A stretch of DNA of 64,000 bases from Adiantum capillus-veneris (taxonomy: Eukaryota; Streptophyta; Polypodiopsida; Polypodiales; Pteridaceae). A model generated the notes under the pieces. It ran no database searches. It saw only the letters and a list, made by a program, of their open reading frames with translations, and was not told the DNA's origin. The stretch lies in the NCBI GenBank assembly GCA_014529385.2, contig CM043956.1:62759120-62823119 (forward strand), written 5' to 3'. A program made the translations under genes and the position numbers. Positions 47,027 to 56,605 of this stretch are shown in pieces (positions within the stretch are counted from its first letter, which is position 1; each line of letters starts with the position of its first letter).

Positions 47027-47251
47027 TGTTACCATATACATGTGGTAGTGATGTGTGTGAACACACTAGGACCGCTGGGGCATTTTTTCCCTCTTTAGGA
47101 GGTTTTTCCCCCCGAGCATTGTATATACGCCCATCACTTTAGGGCTATCTATCTTTCCATTGCACACTAAGTAACACTCTCTATTGTGTACCTTGAGCTT
47201 CCTTCGTCTTCTCCAAGCTGTGTGTGTTTCTCTGTAACTCTAATTCCAACA
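47027..47251 (+). repeat. CopB 3' LTR (225 bp)
   Basis: Partner of 42115-42341; followed by TGATG. Confidence 0.95.
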
Positions 47252-47256
47252 TGATG

Positions 47257-48140
47257 GCACTGAAATCTTAGCATTGGGGTTGTTTTTATAGGCACTCTGG
47301 AGTGTTTTCCAAGCCAGTAGGTAGCGCCCCCTCTCAACTCGATTAGCTCCCATCTTTTGGGAAAAGACTCAAGTCTTTTCTAAAAACAAGAATTTTGATT
47401 TTTGCAGTCAACTCTTGCCTTACCCTTCAATTTTTGCTACAATAAAAAATAGTATCACAACAATTAATGAGACCATAATTGAACTAGGATACAGGTGATG
47501 TCCCAGTGTAATCATGACCTTCTCGTACTGCCCTATTATATTTATGAGTCCACTTCTTTTACAAAAATAGTTCTCATAAAAATCCCATTTAATTCTATTT
47601 CTTCACTGTATGGCCATTTTTATACCCAACGGTGACTAAAAATATTAGTTTTAGGTTTAGGTCATCCTAAAAAGCACATTGCTTTTCAAAAACACCAAAA
47701 AGCACGAAAAGCTGAAAATAGCGTAAAAAGCAAAACACAAGATTTCCTTGTCTACCCAAACGAGAAACGAACTCACTTTTCACCAAAAAGCTAAATAATC
47801 ATAAAAAGCTAAAAATAGTGTGAAAAGCGCTCAAAAAGCATATTTTTACAAGATTGAACCATGGCATTCCGAGACTCGTAGATTAAAGATCCACCCCTGC
47901 TTTTCACAAAGCACCAAAAAGCAAGAAAAAGCTTTTTTTTTAAATCAAAACTAAACTAAACGTTCGTCTCACCTACTGGAACATAAAGACAACCTTGCTT
48001 TTCATTTTAAAACCTTACAACATTGCCCGACGAGCATTTTGGATCAAAAATTTAAGAAGTGGACATTGAAAATCATTTTATTATTAGACCCAAAAATCGA
48101 AGATCTTACATCTTTGGTTAGCCAAATTTACGTGGTGTTG
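47257..48140. other. spacer with clustered AAAAGC motifs
   Basis: No gene seen. Between about 47660 and 47940 the hexamer AAAAGC recurs about ten times at irregular spacing, with GCTTTTC on the other strand several times. No consistent longer unit was found. Confidence 0.5.
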
Positions 48141-48199
48141 CCTTGTATACCGAAGGTGGTTCGTTGTGATGGGGTTGGTTGAGGTGTTTTGTCTTGGAA

Positions 48200-48773
48200 T
48201 ACTAGCCATTATCGTCCATTGTGGCCAAGGAAACTTCATGTGTTTGACCATTGGTGACAAACTTTAGGGACTACATGGGCCACATTGGTGTAGCCTTGTA
48301 GGTTCACATACAAGGTACTCCAAGACCTATAACTTCATTGATGTCTTTGTCGGCCGTGATGTGGAATTGATATGGGCATTGATGACCATCGACAATGATG
48401 TTGACATTTGCACATCCCTTACCATAATGCTCCGATTTGCATCCTTAAGAGTAAGTTGTTGTATGGCAAGAGTTGTAGTGGTCATCTTGCAATAAGTTGT
48501 TTAGTTCATCACATTTGCTCTTGCTCCAGTGTCAACTAAAGTTCTTTTGAAAGTTGCATGGGGGAATTGCACATTGATGCATACGTTGGTGCCACCTAGC
48601 CATTCTACTGAGGATTGAATCACTTTAATGTGTGGGGGTGGTGGCTCGTGTATTTCTCTTTGTGCCCAAGCCTTCCTTTTGAGAATTCTAAGCCTTGCTT
48701 CCTCTTTGGCTTCTTGAATCTACAATAGCCTATCCAGTTTTTGTTGATGGGCTTCGTATGTTTGTGCCATCAT
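48200..48773 (-). pseudogene. decayed retroelement fragment with DTGA protease active site
   Basis: Minus-strand frame starting MMAQTYEAHQQKLDRLL at 48773 continues with a charged helix (EAKEEARLRILKRKAW), PPPPH, SVEWLGGTNVCINVQF, then KRTLVDTGARANVMN with DTGA at 48533-48522. LKDANRSIMV follows about 30 residues later. The Asp-Thr-Gly-Ala in a hydrophobic context matches a retropepsin-type protease of an LTR element or pararetrovirus-like source. Stops follow and no RT is adjacent. Which element it came from is unknown. Confidence 0.5.
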
Positions 48774-48797
48774 TTCTTAGGGTTAGAGGTATATGGT

Positions 48798-49426
48798 TGT
48801 CTCCAGACCATAACGATCAACACCTATCACATCTCAGAAAGAGACAGAACCAAGACTAAAATGTCAATCTTGGAAATCAAGTGACTTGACTAGGGCATGG
48901 AGGCATGCCAAGAGGTTGTCAATCTCTCATCCAAATGCTAACCCTTCACTTTGACGTTCAATACACGTTCTATTTACCAGAAACTTGGATTCATTCCTCT
49001 AATCCTTTCATAGATCCACAAGCAACTCCACTAGCAAATCAACTTCAAATGACTCCAAACTCAATAGACAACTTCCTTAGACTATATGAAACAGAACCAA
49101 GTCATCAGACTCACAATCCAACCTCGTGAGAAAAGCACAATTTTTTTTTAGCAGGCTAGATGCAAGTCATCATCTCATATTTCAAACTTGCTTACTAAGT
49201 TCTCCTAAGTGTCGGGAACCTCATATAATTTATGGAATCACAATACGGCACTCGGATAGTGAGATATATCACCTGGAAGGTTGCAGAAGTCATTGCTTCA
49301 TTCTCACAAGATGCTTGCAATGTAGGTCTCCGCACGTAGAGCTCGATGAGAGAACACAATGGTGCCTTTAAAATTTTGATGTGACAACCATGTGGTGTAG
49401 TGCAAAGAGATGAGTTTATAGTAGAA
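48798..49426 (-). repeat. LtrH-1 3' LTR, R-U5 part
   Basis: The minus-strand sequence matches LtrH-2 LTR 40440-40960 (CTACATTGCAAG, CTATCCGAG, CACTTAGGAGAAC, GACTAGG, AGAGGTTGTCAA) and ends GGTCTGGAGACA at 48798. The right edge is the GypE insertion. Confidence 0.72.
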
Positions 49427-50017
49427 TGTTAACCGTCACGGCTCACCGACACCATATCACCTACGACGGACATTGTATTATTTACTTGGTAGAGTCAGGT
49501 ACCGGGCTTGTCGGTCCAATAGGAAAAGGGTAAAAGTGATCGTTGATGAGAGGCGCACTCTAACTGGAACATTCAAGGGATTAGTTGGCTAAGCATGGGC
49601 GCCCAAGTGTGAATGGGGCGAGCTCATATAAAAGTCAACTAAACCTAAAATTCACTCATTCTCTCATTTGTGCAATTGAAGAGTGCTCTTGCTCCATCTC
49701 CATCTTCTTCTTCTTCATCTCCTTGTGTGTGTGTGTATGCGTGAGAGAGAGAGAGGGAGAGAGAGAGTGTGTGTGTGCGATCGAGCATTGCGACGACGGC
49801 ACAGAGGCGGTGAAGCGGTTGAGCGCGGCTTAGCGGCATCTCCTTCTTCTTCACGGCGATGAATCCTCCACGAAAGCAAGCGTAGAGCGGTGAGTGACAC
49901 ACCATCGCCATCTTTGAGCTTACTAGTTTAGGCTTGTTGTGTGCTTGGAGCCATTTGTGGCTCGTACACGGTGTATCGACAAGTTCCTTGCATTGACACG
50001 TGCGACATACGTGCACA
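49427..50017 (+). repeat. GypE 5' LTR (591 bp)
   Basis: Near-identical to 58251-58836. TATAAAAG at 49627-49634, and a mixed GT/GA microsatellite at 49724-49778. Confidence 0.93.
49627..49634 (+). promoter_or_regulatory. GypE TATA box (5' LTR)
   Basis: TATAAAAG, repeated at 58451-58458 in the 3' LTR. Placed about 200 bp into the LTR, as expected for the U3/R boundary. Confidence 0.7.
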
Positions 50018-50020
50018 TTT

Positions 50021-50039
50021 TTGGCACCGTTGTCGGGGA
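50021..50039 (+). other. GypE primer-binding site (tRNA-Asp-like type)
   Basis: TTGGCACCGTTGTCGGGGA three bases after the LTR. It is the same type as at 13390. Confidence 0.8.
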
Positions 50040-50229
50040 ATGCCATACACTAAGCTTGAATGGCACTCTGTGCTTCTTTTGTGGTGCAATTTCTATAGTA
50101 GGAAAGGTAGGGAAGGAGTGTGTGTGTGTGTGTTGAAAAGAAGGATTTGGTGTTGTACTGTGTATTTTTTTTGTTAATGGAGTTTTCAAAGGTACTGTGT
50201 TTATTCTCTGTGTATTAAGGTTGTTAGTT

Positions 50230-50634
50230 TTCTGTGTACAGTAAGTAGGAAGTAGATCTATGAGATCTAATAGAGTGTGTTAGTGTGTAACAGTAGGTGT
50301 ATTAGTTAGAAGTAGGTAGATAGAGTGTGTGTGTGCTCTCGCGCAGGCCGCGGTGACCTTATCCTTTTTTTTTTAAATTTAAAATTTAAAAAATTAAAAA
50401 GAAAAAAAATTTAAAGGTAGGACCGGGATCGGGAATATCTCCCAGATGAAGGGGATCGGGGAGCACCACATACGGAGAGTGAGAGAGAGAGAAGGAGAGA
50501 CACACACGATGTGGGTGGGGAGACTCAAAGAGTGAGCAACCCCCTATACACTTATGCTATGTATAAGGTATACAAGTCAGTGGGCGCCGAGACTCTGGGC
50601 GGCCGGACAAGGCACATGCGCCTATACCCCAACA
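50230..50634 (-). repeat. CopC 3' LTR (left limit uncertain)
   Basis: Follows the polypurine tract on the minus strand (CTTTAAGTGGGAGGT then TGTTGGGGTATAGG). Without a partner LTR the far end cannot be fixed. It contains an A/T-rich palindromic stretch (50366-50415) and (GA)n (50478-50496). Confidence 0.55.
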
Positions 50635-50806
50635 ACCTCCCACTTAAAGGCGACTGTGCCTTTAAGCAAGAGAACCTAGTCTAAAGACTACAAAAGGCGA
50701 GAGAAAACCGCTCTCAACCGATGCCCACTGGCTGGCTGTGATCGTGTGCATCCGGCTGTCCTGCTTCCGTGTAAGTCCATACACCACCAGACGTACCGCA
50801 CACGTA

Positions 50807-52524
50807 CTACAAGTATGTACGCAATACCTGCATATCTCCCTCGTGCACTATGCCATCATCAGTCAACAAACGACTGACAACCCCAACTGCAAATGCTCCC
50901 ACTGCAGCTGCGATATCCGGTCTCAAGATCAACATCTCATACATGAGACCACCGAATGCCGATGCAATGCTAGCGGGCCTTGCTAGCTCTACGGAGCATG
51001 CATCAACATATATATCCCTGGCAATAGGCATCTCTGACTGACAAGGCGTGTCAACCACATGCATCTCCTGACTATCCGCAAAGGACGCATCACCCTGTCG
51101 TGCAACCTCATAGCAAACCAGCTGCTCTAGGTGTCTACTGGAAGACATATCCTGCACAACTATATCCCCATGCTCACTGTCGAGCATAGAAAGGAATGAC
51201 TGCATAATCGCTGACATCTCAGCCTCCTCTGCAATCATCCACTGTAAACATGACCACTCAATCTGTTGTGACTCACTAGAGCTCTTATGCTCTAACTCCG
51301 TATGCATAGACTCTTGCACAACGTCCTCCTGTCGTGACTCACTAGAGCAAGACCGCTCTACCTGTCTATCTTGCATAGAAGTATCTTGCACAACTGACTC
51401 TCTGCTTTGCTCAGTCACTAGCAAAGCATGCATGTCCGACTCTATCACCTCTCTGTGTGACTGCTCAAGTCGTGCCCCAACTGTGTGCACAACGAGCTCA
51501 CTACTCTGCACTCCATGCAAAGTACCCTGCAACCCATGAGCAAAAGAGACTCGCCTGCTCTCTCGCTCTCTACCTGGCTGCATGATCACAGAGACAACAC
51601 CGTCTCTCTCATGATCCACATGCAATGGGTAACCTGTACCACTCCTGGCACCTCTCGCAATCACTAGGGAACCCAAATGCATCACAAAATCTCGCTCTCG
51701 TAGCGAAATCTGACATCCACTATCCCGTAACTGTCTGACTGAGATCAAATCCCGTCTCAGATCTGGCACATAACACACATGACGCAGGGTATATCTCATA
51801 CCACTGGGCAAGGACAAACATACGTCTCCTGCACCCTCAATGTCATACAAAAAACCATCAGCCATGTGCACACAATCAAGTCTCCCACTAGAAAACGTGC
51901 TAAACCACTCACGATGCGACGTGACATGGAAAGTAGCATTTGAATCTAGTAACCAATGTGAAGACAATGTGCAATCCGATATGCAATCCATAGACATAAG
52001 ATCGTCTGAAGACAAGCTAGATGTAAATGTGACATCGCCATCACAAGCATACTCAGTAACCACCGTACTGATCTCACTAGCATCTGTCATGCCCAAATAT
52101 GCATCACGCATCTGTCGCCTCCGTTGTCTCAAACGCCTGAAACATCGACGCCTAATGTGCCCTCTATGTCCACAATGCCAACATGTCAAGTCTCTATGCC
52201 GTCGAGACTTGCGTGTGGGACCAATCTCTCCCATGGACATAGAAGTGGGACTAGACTCCCCTGTAGACATGGATGTCGCATACATAGCATGTAAACTCTG
52301 CCATAAAGCATGAGTTGTAGTCTCCCTCGAGACCTGCCAGTAAACAGACTCAACCAGATGCAAACAAATCGTAGACATGGCTAACTCATCAAGATCCTGC
52401 CAATCATCATCACGCATAGAATTGGGCTTCGCCGATAAACCACGTAAGGGTTTATCCTGCCCCAAATCCGTCAATGCAACAAGCATATGTTCCTTCCAAG
52501 CAACAAAATCTACACCATCAAACT
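50807..52524 (-). CDS. CopC gag-protease ORF fused to a reverse transcriptase remnant
   Basis: A single open frame of 559 codons from the ATG at 52486; the frame extends about 12 more codons upstream (FDGVDFVAWKEH), so the true start is lost. Residues 27-70 resemble Copia gag (DDDWQDLDELAMSTICLHL). A zinc knuckle CWHCGHRGHIRRRC is at 102-115. The protease active site is DSNA (181-184), with Asn replacing Gly, followed by CYVPDLRRDLISVRQL. Residues 270-495 are Ser/Glu/Arg/Gln-rich. The tail (ASAFGGLMYEMLILRPDIAA) matches the end of Copia RT, so integrase and most of RT were deleted in frame. Probably non-functional enzyme, yet the frame is intact. Confidence 0.75.
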
Positions 52525-54669
52525 ATGTCAGACCATAACGCTGGAAGTCAAATGAAAAATCAGCCATTATGCTCGCAAAGAGCAACCAATGGGACTATAC
52601 CGGATAGCATTAGCATGTCACATCCAACGTCTGCAATGCCTAGGGCCACACCTATGAACTATGGACCGCCACATGGCACAACATCGTACCCAACGTGGAA
52701 CCCAAGGGCTTCCTATGCGCCAAGCCCGATGCCAATACCTACTCCACATGTAGTCTCTGGAGAGCCTTCACCCACGGTGCCTGCTCACTTAGGTGACTTG
52801 GCAACATTTGCTCAAGCTATTGGTCGATCTATTGCTGAGAATATGCGTAACACATCTGATAGAGAGTCTAGACGTAAGGCAGTACAAATAGCCAAGCTCA
52901 CACAAAAATTTAGTGGAGACGGGGATGTGAGAAAGCATATCGAAGTGTTTGAACAAATATGCGATTCTCTAGGAGAACACAATGATCTACATAAGAGCAA
53001 TGCTTTAAGCCTAACCTTAAGTGGAAAGGCTGGGGATTGGTATAGAACCCTAAGGGTGGAAGAAAAAACGATTTACCCTACTCTTAGGAGAGTGTTCTTA
53101 AAAAAATACATACGAGAGGGAGTACTTTGGGGTGTAGCCTCTCAGCTCCAGAAAGCCCAACGAGAGGAAGGAGAGTCGGTGAGAGACTTTATTAGTCGCT
53201 TGAAGCATTTGAATTCTCGATGTAATCCAAATGAGTGCTTCAATAATAACCAATTGCTTGATAGATTCATTAGGGGATTACGACATGAGGATATCTACAA
53301 TGGCCTAGTCATTAGAGGTATCACCACTTGGGAAGTAGTCACCACCAATGCGATCCAGTTGGAGGATAATTTAATGATTCAAGGAGAAAGAGTGTCTGTT
53401 GAGTCTAAATCTATTAGCTCACAAGCATCGGGGCATCAGCCAATGACCCTAAAGCCTATTGCTAAGGAGCCAAAGATATCTGAGATGACTTTAGCATATC
53501 TCACCAAGGCTATTCAAGAGAGTCTTAGAGACAATCATGCTCCGCAGAACAATCATATGTATCCAAGAAGGGAGCAACAATGGTGCTCGGTATGCTATGG
53601 ACCGCATAGTACCAATGAATGCCCTACTTTTAGAGTAAAATTCAATGGGAACTGCAATGCATGTGGGAGGTATGGTCATCAAGCTAAGGATTGCATAGTA
53701 TTTAAGCACGCGATGGCCAACAGACCAACCTTAGCATGGACAGACACACCTCGAGTGCCTGCATTGATGCCGGTCCCACCTCTTGAACAAACAGCACAAC
53801 ACATGGTCCCTAGGGCCCAAAATGTTGTTCAAACAACACCTTTACCACCTCCAGTGCTAGGACCACAACCACCACATCCGAGAATCACTTCTGTGAATCA
53901 AGTGGGTTGTGAGTCATCTATCTCTTGTTTGGAAGGTTGTGAGGAAGATATAGATCCTAATATTGCCTATGGGATGGATGTGCTTGAAGAAAGTCCACAA
54001 TACTACATGGAGGACTATTGGGGACAAGTCAAACCTGTATATCAAGTAGCTGCTCTTGCGGCAAGAGGCCAAAATATCAATTACACTGCTAAGAGACCAC
54101 CTCTTCAATGCTATGAATGTGGAGGTCCACATCGTGTAGCCGAGTGTCCTATTAGGCTACAAAAGAACGCCACACTAACGCAAACCAATCAAGCGAGCAC
54201 GTCTACAATGCCGATACTCATGTGTAATCGATGTGGCATAGATCATTTGATTGCCCAATGTCCAAATAATCCAAATGCACCGAAGATCACGCCATTAAAC
54301 TTGATTGAAGTTACCGAGGAGCCATCACAAAGTACACATGTGGTACCAGTAAACGTACTCACACGATCGATGCTCCAAAAACAAAATTATATTCTTGAGG
54401 AAAGAGACACGGCATCAATTGCCCAATCTCAAAAAAAGAAGAAAACACGAAGGAAGAGATCGCAAAAAACTGCGAAGCTAGACCCCAGTTCAGTAGACCC
54501 CAGTTCAAAGACCAACATAGGGACTGGTGACAACCCCGTATATATGAACGACGCTGAAGAAGATTCTGATTCAGGTGAAACCATGAAGACCAAAACGACC
54601 ACTAAGATAGAAACCAACAAGGAAGATCTTCATGAGCCACAATGGCCAGGATCCAAGAAGAAGATATGA
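52525..54669 (+). CDS. GypE gag with four zinc knuckles (long intact ORF)
   Basis: ATG at 52525 (MSDHNAGSQMKNQ) is preferred over an earlier one at 52474 that lies in CopC sequence; the original start may have been lost to the CopC insertion. A Pro/Met-rich N-terminus is followed by a gag core at about 52900-53390 (KLTQKFSGDGDVRKHIEVF; SGKAGDWYRTLRVEE; FISRLKHLNSRCN; LLDRFIRGLRHEDIYNG). Four knuckles lie at 53584-53622, 53653-53694, 54109-54147 and 54223-54261. Only the second has C-x2-C-x4-H-x4-C spacing; the others are C-x2-C-x3-H-x4-C. A Lys/Arg-rich segment precedes the TGA at 54667, after which the same frame stays open to 54996. Confidence 0.88.
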   Translation: MSDHNAGSQMKNQPLCSQRATNGTIPDSISMSHPTSAMPRATPMNYGPPHGTTSYPTWNPRASYAPSPMPIPTPHVVSGEPSPTVPAHLGDLATFAQAIGRSIAENMRNTSDRESRRKAVQIAKLTQKFSGDGDVRKHIEVFEQICDSLGEHNDLHKSNALSLTLSGKAGDWYRTLRVEEKTIYPTLRRVFLKKYIREGVLWGVASQLQKAQREEGESVRDFISRLKHLNSRCNPNECFNNNQLLDRFIRGLRHEDIYNGLVIRGITTWEVVTTNAIQLEDNLMIQGERVSVESKSISSQASGHQPMTLKPIAKEPKISEMTLAYLTKAIQESLRDNHAPQNNHMYPRREQQWCSVCYGPHSTNECPTFRVKFNGNCNACGRYGHQAKDCIVFKHAMANRPTLAWTDTPRVPALMPVPPLEQTAQHMVPRAQNVVQTTPLPPPVLGPQPPHPRITSVNQVGCESSISCLEGCEEDIDPNIAYGMDVLEESPQYYMEDYWGQVKPVYQVAALAARGQNINYTAKRPPLQCYECGGPHRVAECPIRLQKNATLTQTNQASTSTMPILMCNRCGIDHLIAQCPNNPNAPKITPLNLIEVTEEPSQSTHVVPVNVLTRSMLQKQNYILEERDTASIAQSQKKKKTRRKRSQKTAKLDPSSVDPSSKTNIGTGDNPVYMNDAEEDSDSGETMKTKTTTKIETNKEDLHEPQWPGSKKKI

Positions 54670-55562
54670 ACTTATCCAAACCCTACAGAGGAGATTGAGC
54701 GAGTCAAGCAATTAAGGAGTTTGGTAGAAGTTACCCAAGGGGATCTAGAACCAACACCTAGGCAGATCCAAATTATAGACACCGTGTTCCCTACGCAACA
54801 TCAACCTCACCAAGTCCATAGACCCTTAGCCATACCTAGTGTCATCCAAGAAGAAAGTGACTTAAAGTCATGGGAAAGTGGGCGTACTCACTTCTTGATG
54901 GAAAGAATGTTTACAAAGGGACTACTTGATCCTATCGAAGAAATGGAGATCCCATCTCCCCATGTCAAGGGACTGAAGTCCAAAAGGTGCCGTTAAACAT
55001 TGCCAAATTGATGGATTTCATGTCTTCAGAAGTTAGAACCACCATCATGTCCAAACTATATAAAGATCCTGAGCTAGTCTCAGCTCTTCGAGCCATCCTC
55101 AATGGAGAACTAAAGTTTGGGCTACCACAATTTTCACAGATGGATGGAGTCGAGGAGATGCCAATAGAGGAGGAACACTTAGATCCACAACCCAACCTAG
55201 ATGAGAACCTTGTTATAGAAATACCTGTTAACAAGTGGGGACAATACTTTGAGGGTGATGAATCCAATGCGACAATACCGATCACTACTAAGGGATTAAC
55301 TGTGAAGGGAATCCTTGATGGTGGTGTTGGGGTTAGCATTGTGACTAAAAATTGTTGGGAAACTATGGGAAGACCTCACCTTGCGACCACAACCATTGTA
55401 GTGAAGATGGCCAATGGGTCTATTGTTAAACCTATTGGGATGCTAGAAGATCTCAAGATCAAGGTCTTTGGACATAAAATCAGAGTTACCTTCATTGTTA
55501 TGGATTTCTCCAAACACACTATGGCATCGGAGATAATCTTAGGACGTCCTTTCATGAGGTAA
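54670..55562 (+). pseudogene. GypE spacer and aspartic protease
   Basis: The gag frame continues past TGA 54667 (EEIERVKQLRSLVEVTQGDL) to about 54970, where a frameshift leads to the frame of 54987-55562. That frame contains LTVKGILDGGVGVSIVTKN with DGGV at the active-site position (55317-55328), where DSGA/DTGA is usual, and ends MASEIILGRPFMR, the retropepsin C-terminal motif. Some plant Ty3 proteases have DGG at this place; activity cannot be judged. It would cleave the gag precursor. Confidence 0.78.
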
Positions 55563-56605
55563 GCAAAAATGGTGCATGACTAGTCTAAAAACCATGTCTA
55601 CTTGCAGTTCCAAGATTATGTCATTCGAGTGGATCTTGTGACTGGTCGAGCACATCCTCTAGGAAACAGGTTTATAATTGATCATAGATCTGACACAACA
55701 GTTCACTCGGCCCCATTGCAGTATTGTTACATGTGTAAAGCGGACACTGATGTTGGGGAAGATTATCCTTGCATGAATGTACTACTGGGATGACTGAGTC
55801 AGACAATGTGGATTGGGTCCACCTAGCAGCAACCATAGATACTTGGGGAAATAGGGGGACGACCTGGGTAACACCTGAGGGGGATGAAATGCCCGTACCC
55901 TTAAATATGCTACAAGCAATGCATATAGCTTCTGACAAGATTCATCCTCATATAACAAAGAGAACATACAAGTGGGTCCCTGAATCTTCTTTAGCGACCA
56001 TGGCTAGTACTAAAAGACAGAAGCCTTGTAAAAAACGTACCACTCGCTCCAAGAAAAGTAAGAAAATGTGGCGTTGGATTCCTAAACAACTATTAAAATC
56101 CCAAGGCTACTATCAAGGAAATAATCAAATCTGGGTGCCAAAATGTAGATTGTGCTCTTACTTGTCACCTGACCCATGTGAGCCCAATCCCGTAGCTCCA
56201 AAATGAATTGACGATCGTGGAAACAAAAAAATCACGGAATGTTACACACCTGCTCCAGAGCTAGTTTGGGTACCGAAGAAAGAACGATTTGTTCTACCTA
56301 GCTCAGGAAGGGGGGAGTCCCATGAATCTTCTAGCTCCTCATGTAATACATCCATAGAGGTAAAAGCTTCTCCACAGCCTCCACCTACAATAGTGGACCT
56401 CCATGAAGCTACAAAGGAATCCACACCACCCAGTGTTCAAGAATCACCTGATGAACCACTTCAAGTTCGATCCTGGGAGAGTACCTTACCACCCTTGCAA
56501 CTCGATGAGGCACCTAAGGTAATAGAAAACTGCTGGCAAAAATCCTCACCTATTACCAACTGGAACAATTGGTTTCAAAGGGTGACCACATTTCAAACAG
56601 TATGA
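55563..56605 (+). pseudogene. GypE accessory region: Cys cluster and repeated W-[VI]-P motifs
   Basis: Same polyprotein after two stops. YVIRVDLVTGRAHPLGN leads to a Cys cluster (CYMCKADTDVGEDYPC plus HEC after a frameshift near 55770), then DWVHLAATIDTWGNRGTTW. A Lys-rich part follows with four short motifs: YKWVPES, WRWIPKQ, IWVPKCR and VWVPKKER (about 55970-56290). It ends in a Ser/Pro/Glu-rich tail at 56605. The position where RT should begin is occupied by this region. I recognise no known domain. One in-frame TGA at 56204 interrupts. Confidence 0.55.

Larger units (their letters stand above)
42115..47251 (+). mobile_element. CopB: complete but mutated Ty1/Copia retrotransposon (5.14 kb)
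   Basis: Short LTRs (42115-42341 and 47027-47251), a tRNA-Met primer-binding site, a polypurine tract and a target duplication TGATG (42110-42114 and 47252-47256) define it exactly. Internal order gag, protease, integrase, reverse transcriptase, RNase H is that of Copia elements. The LTRs differ at roughly a dozen positions plus one 2-bp indel over about 225 bp (about 95% alike), so the insertion is not recent. Stops and frameshifts disable it. Confidence 0.96.
50230..52524 (-). mobile_element. CopC: 5'-truncated antisense Copia element inside GypE
   Basis: On the minus strand: gag-protease ORF from about 52524, a polypurine tract (50650-50635) and a 3' LTR beginning TGTTGGGGTATAGG at 50634. 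Gag is cut at about 52524, just where GypE gag begins, and no 5' LTR or primer-binding site is present. The left limit (LTR end) is uncertain, placed near 50230 where GypE leader-like sequence stops. Confidence 0.72.

Noticed and set aside
48200-48773. Integrated plant pararetrovirus as source of the DTGA protease fragment
   Set aside because: No movement protein, coat protein or RT accompanies it, and DTGA alone does not separate pararetroviruses from LTR retrotransposons.
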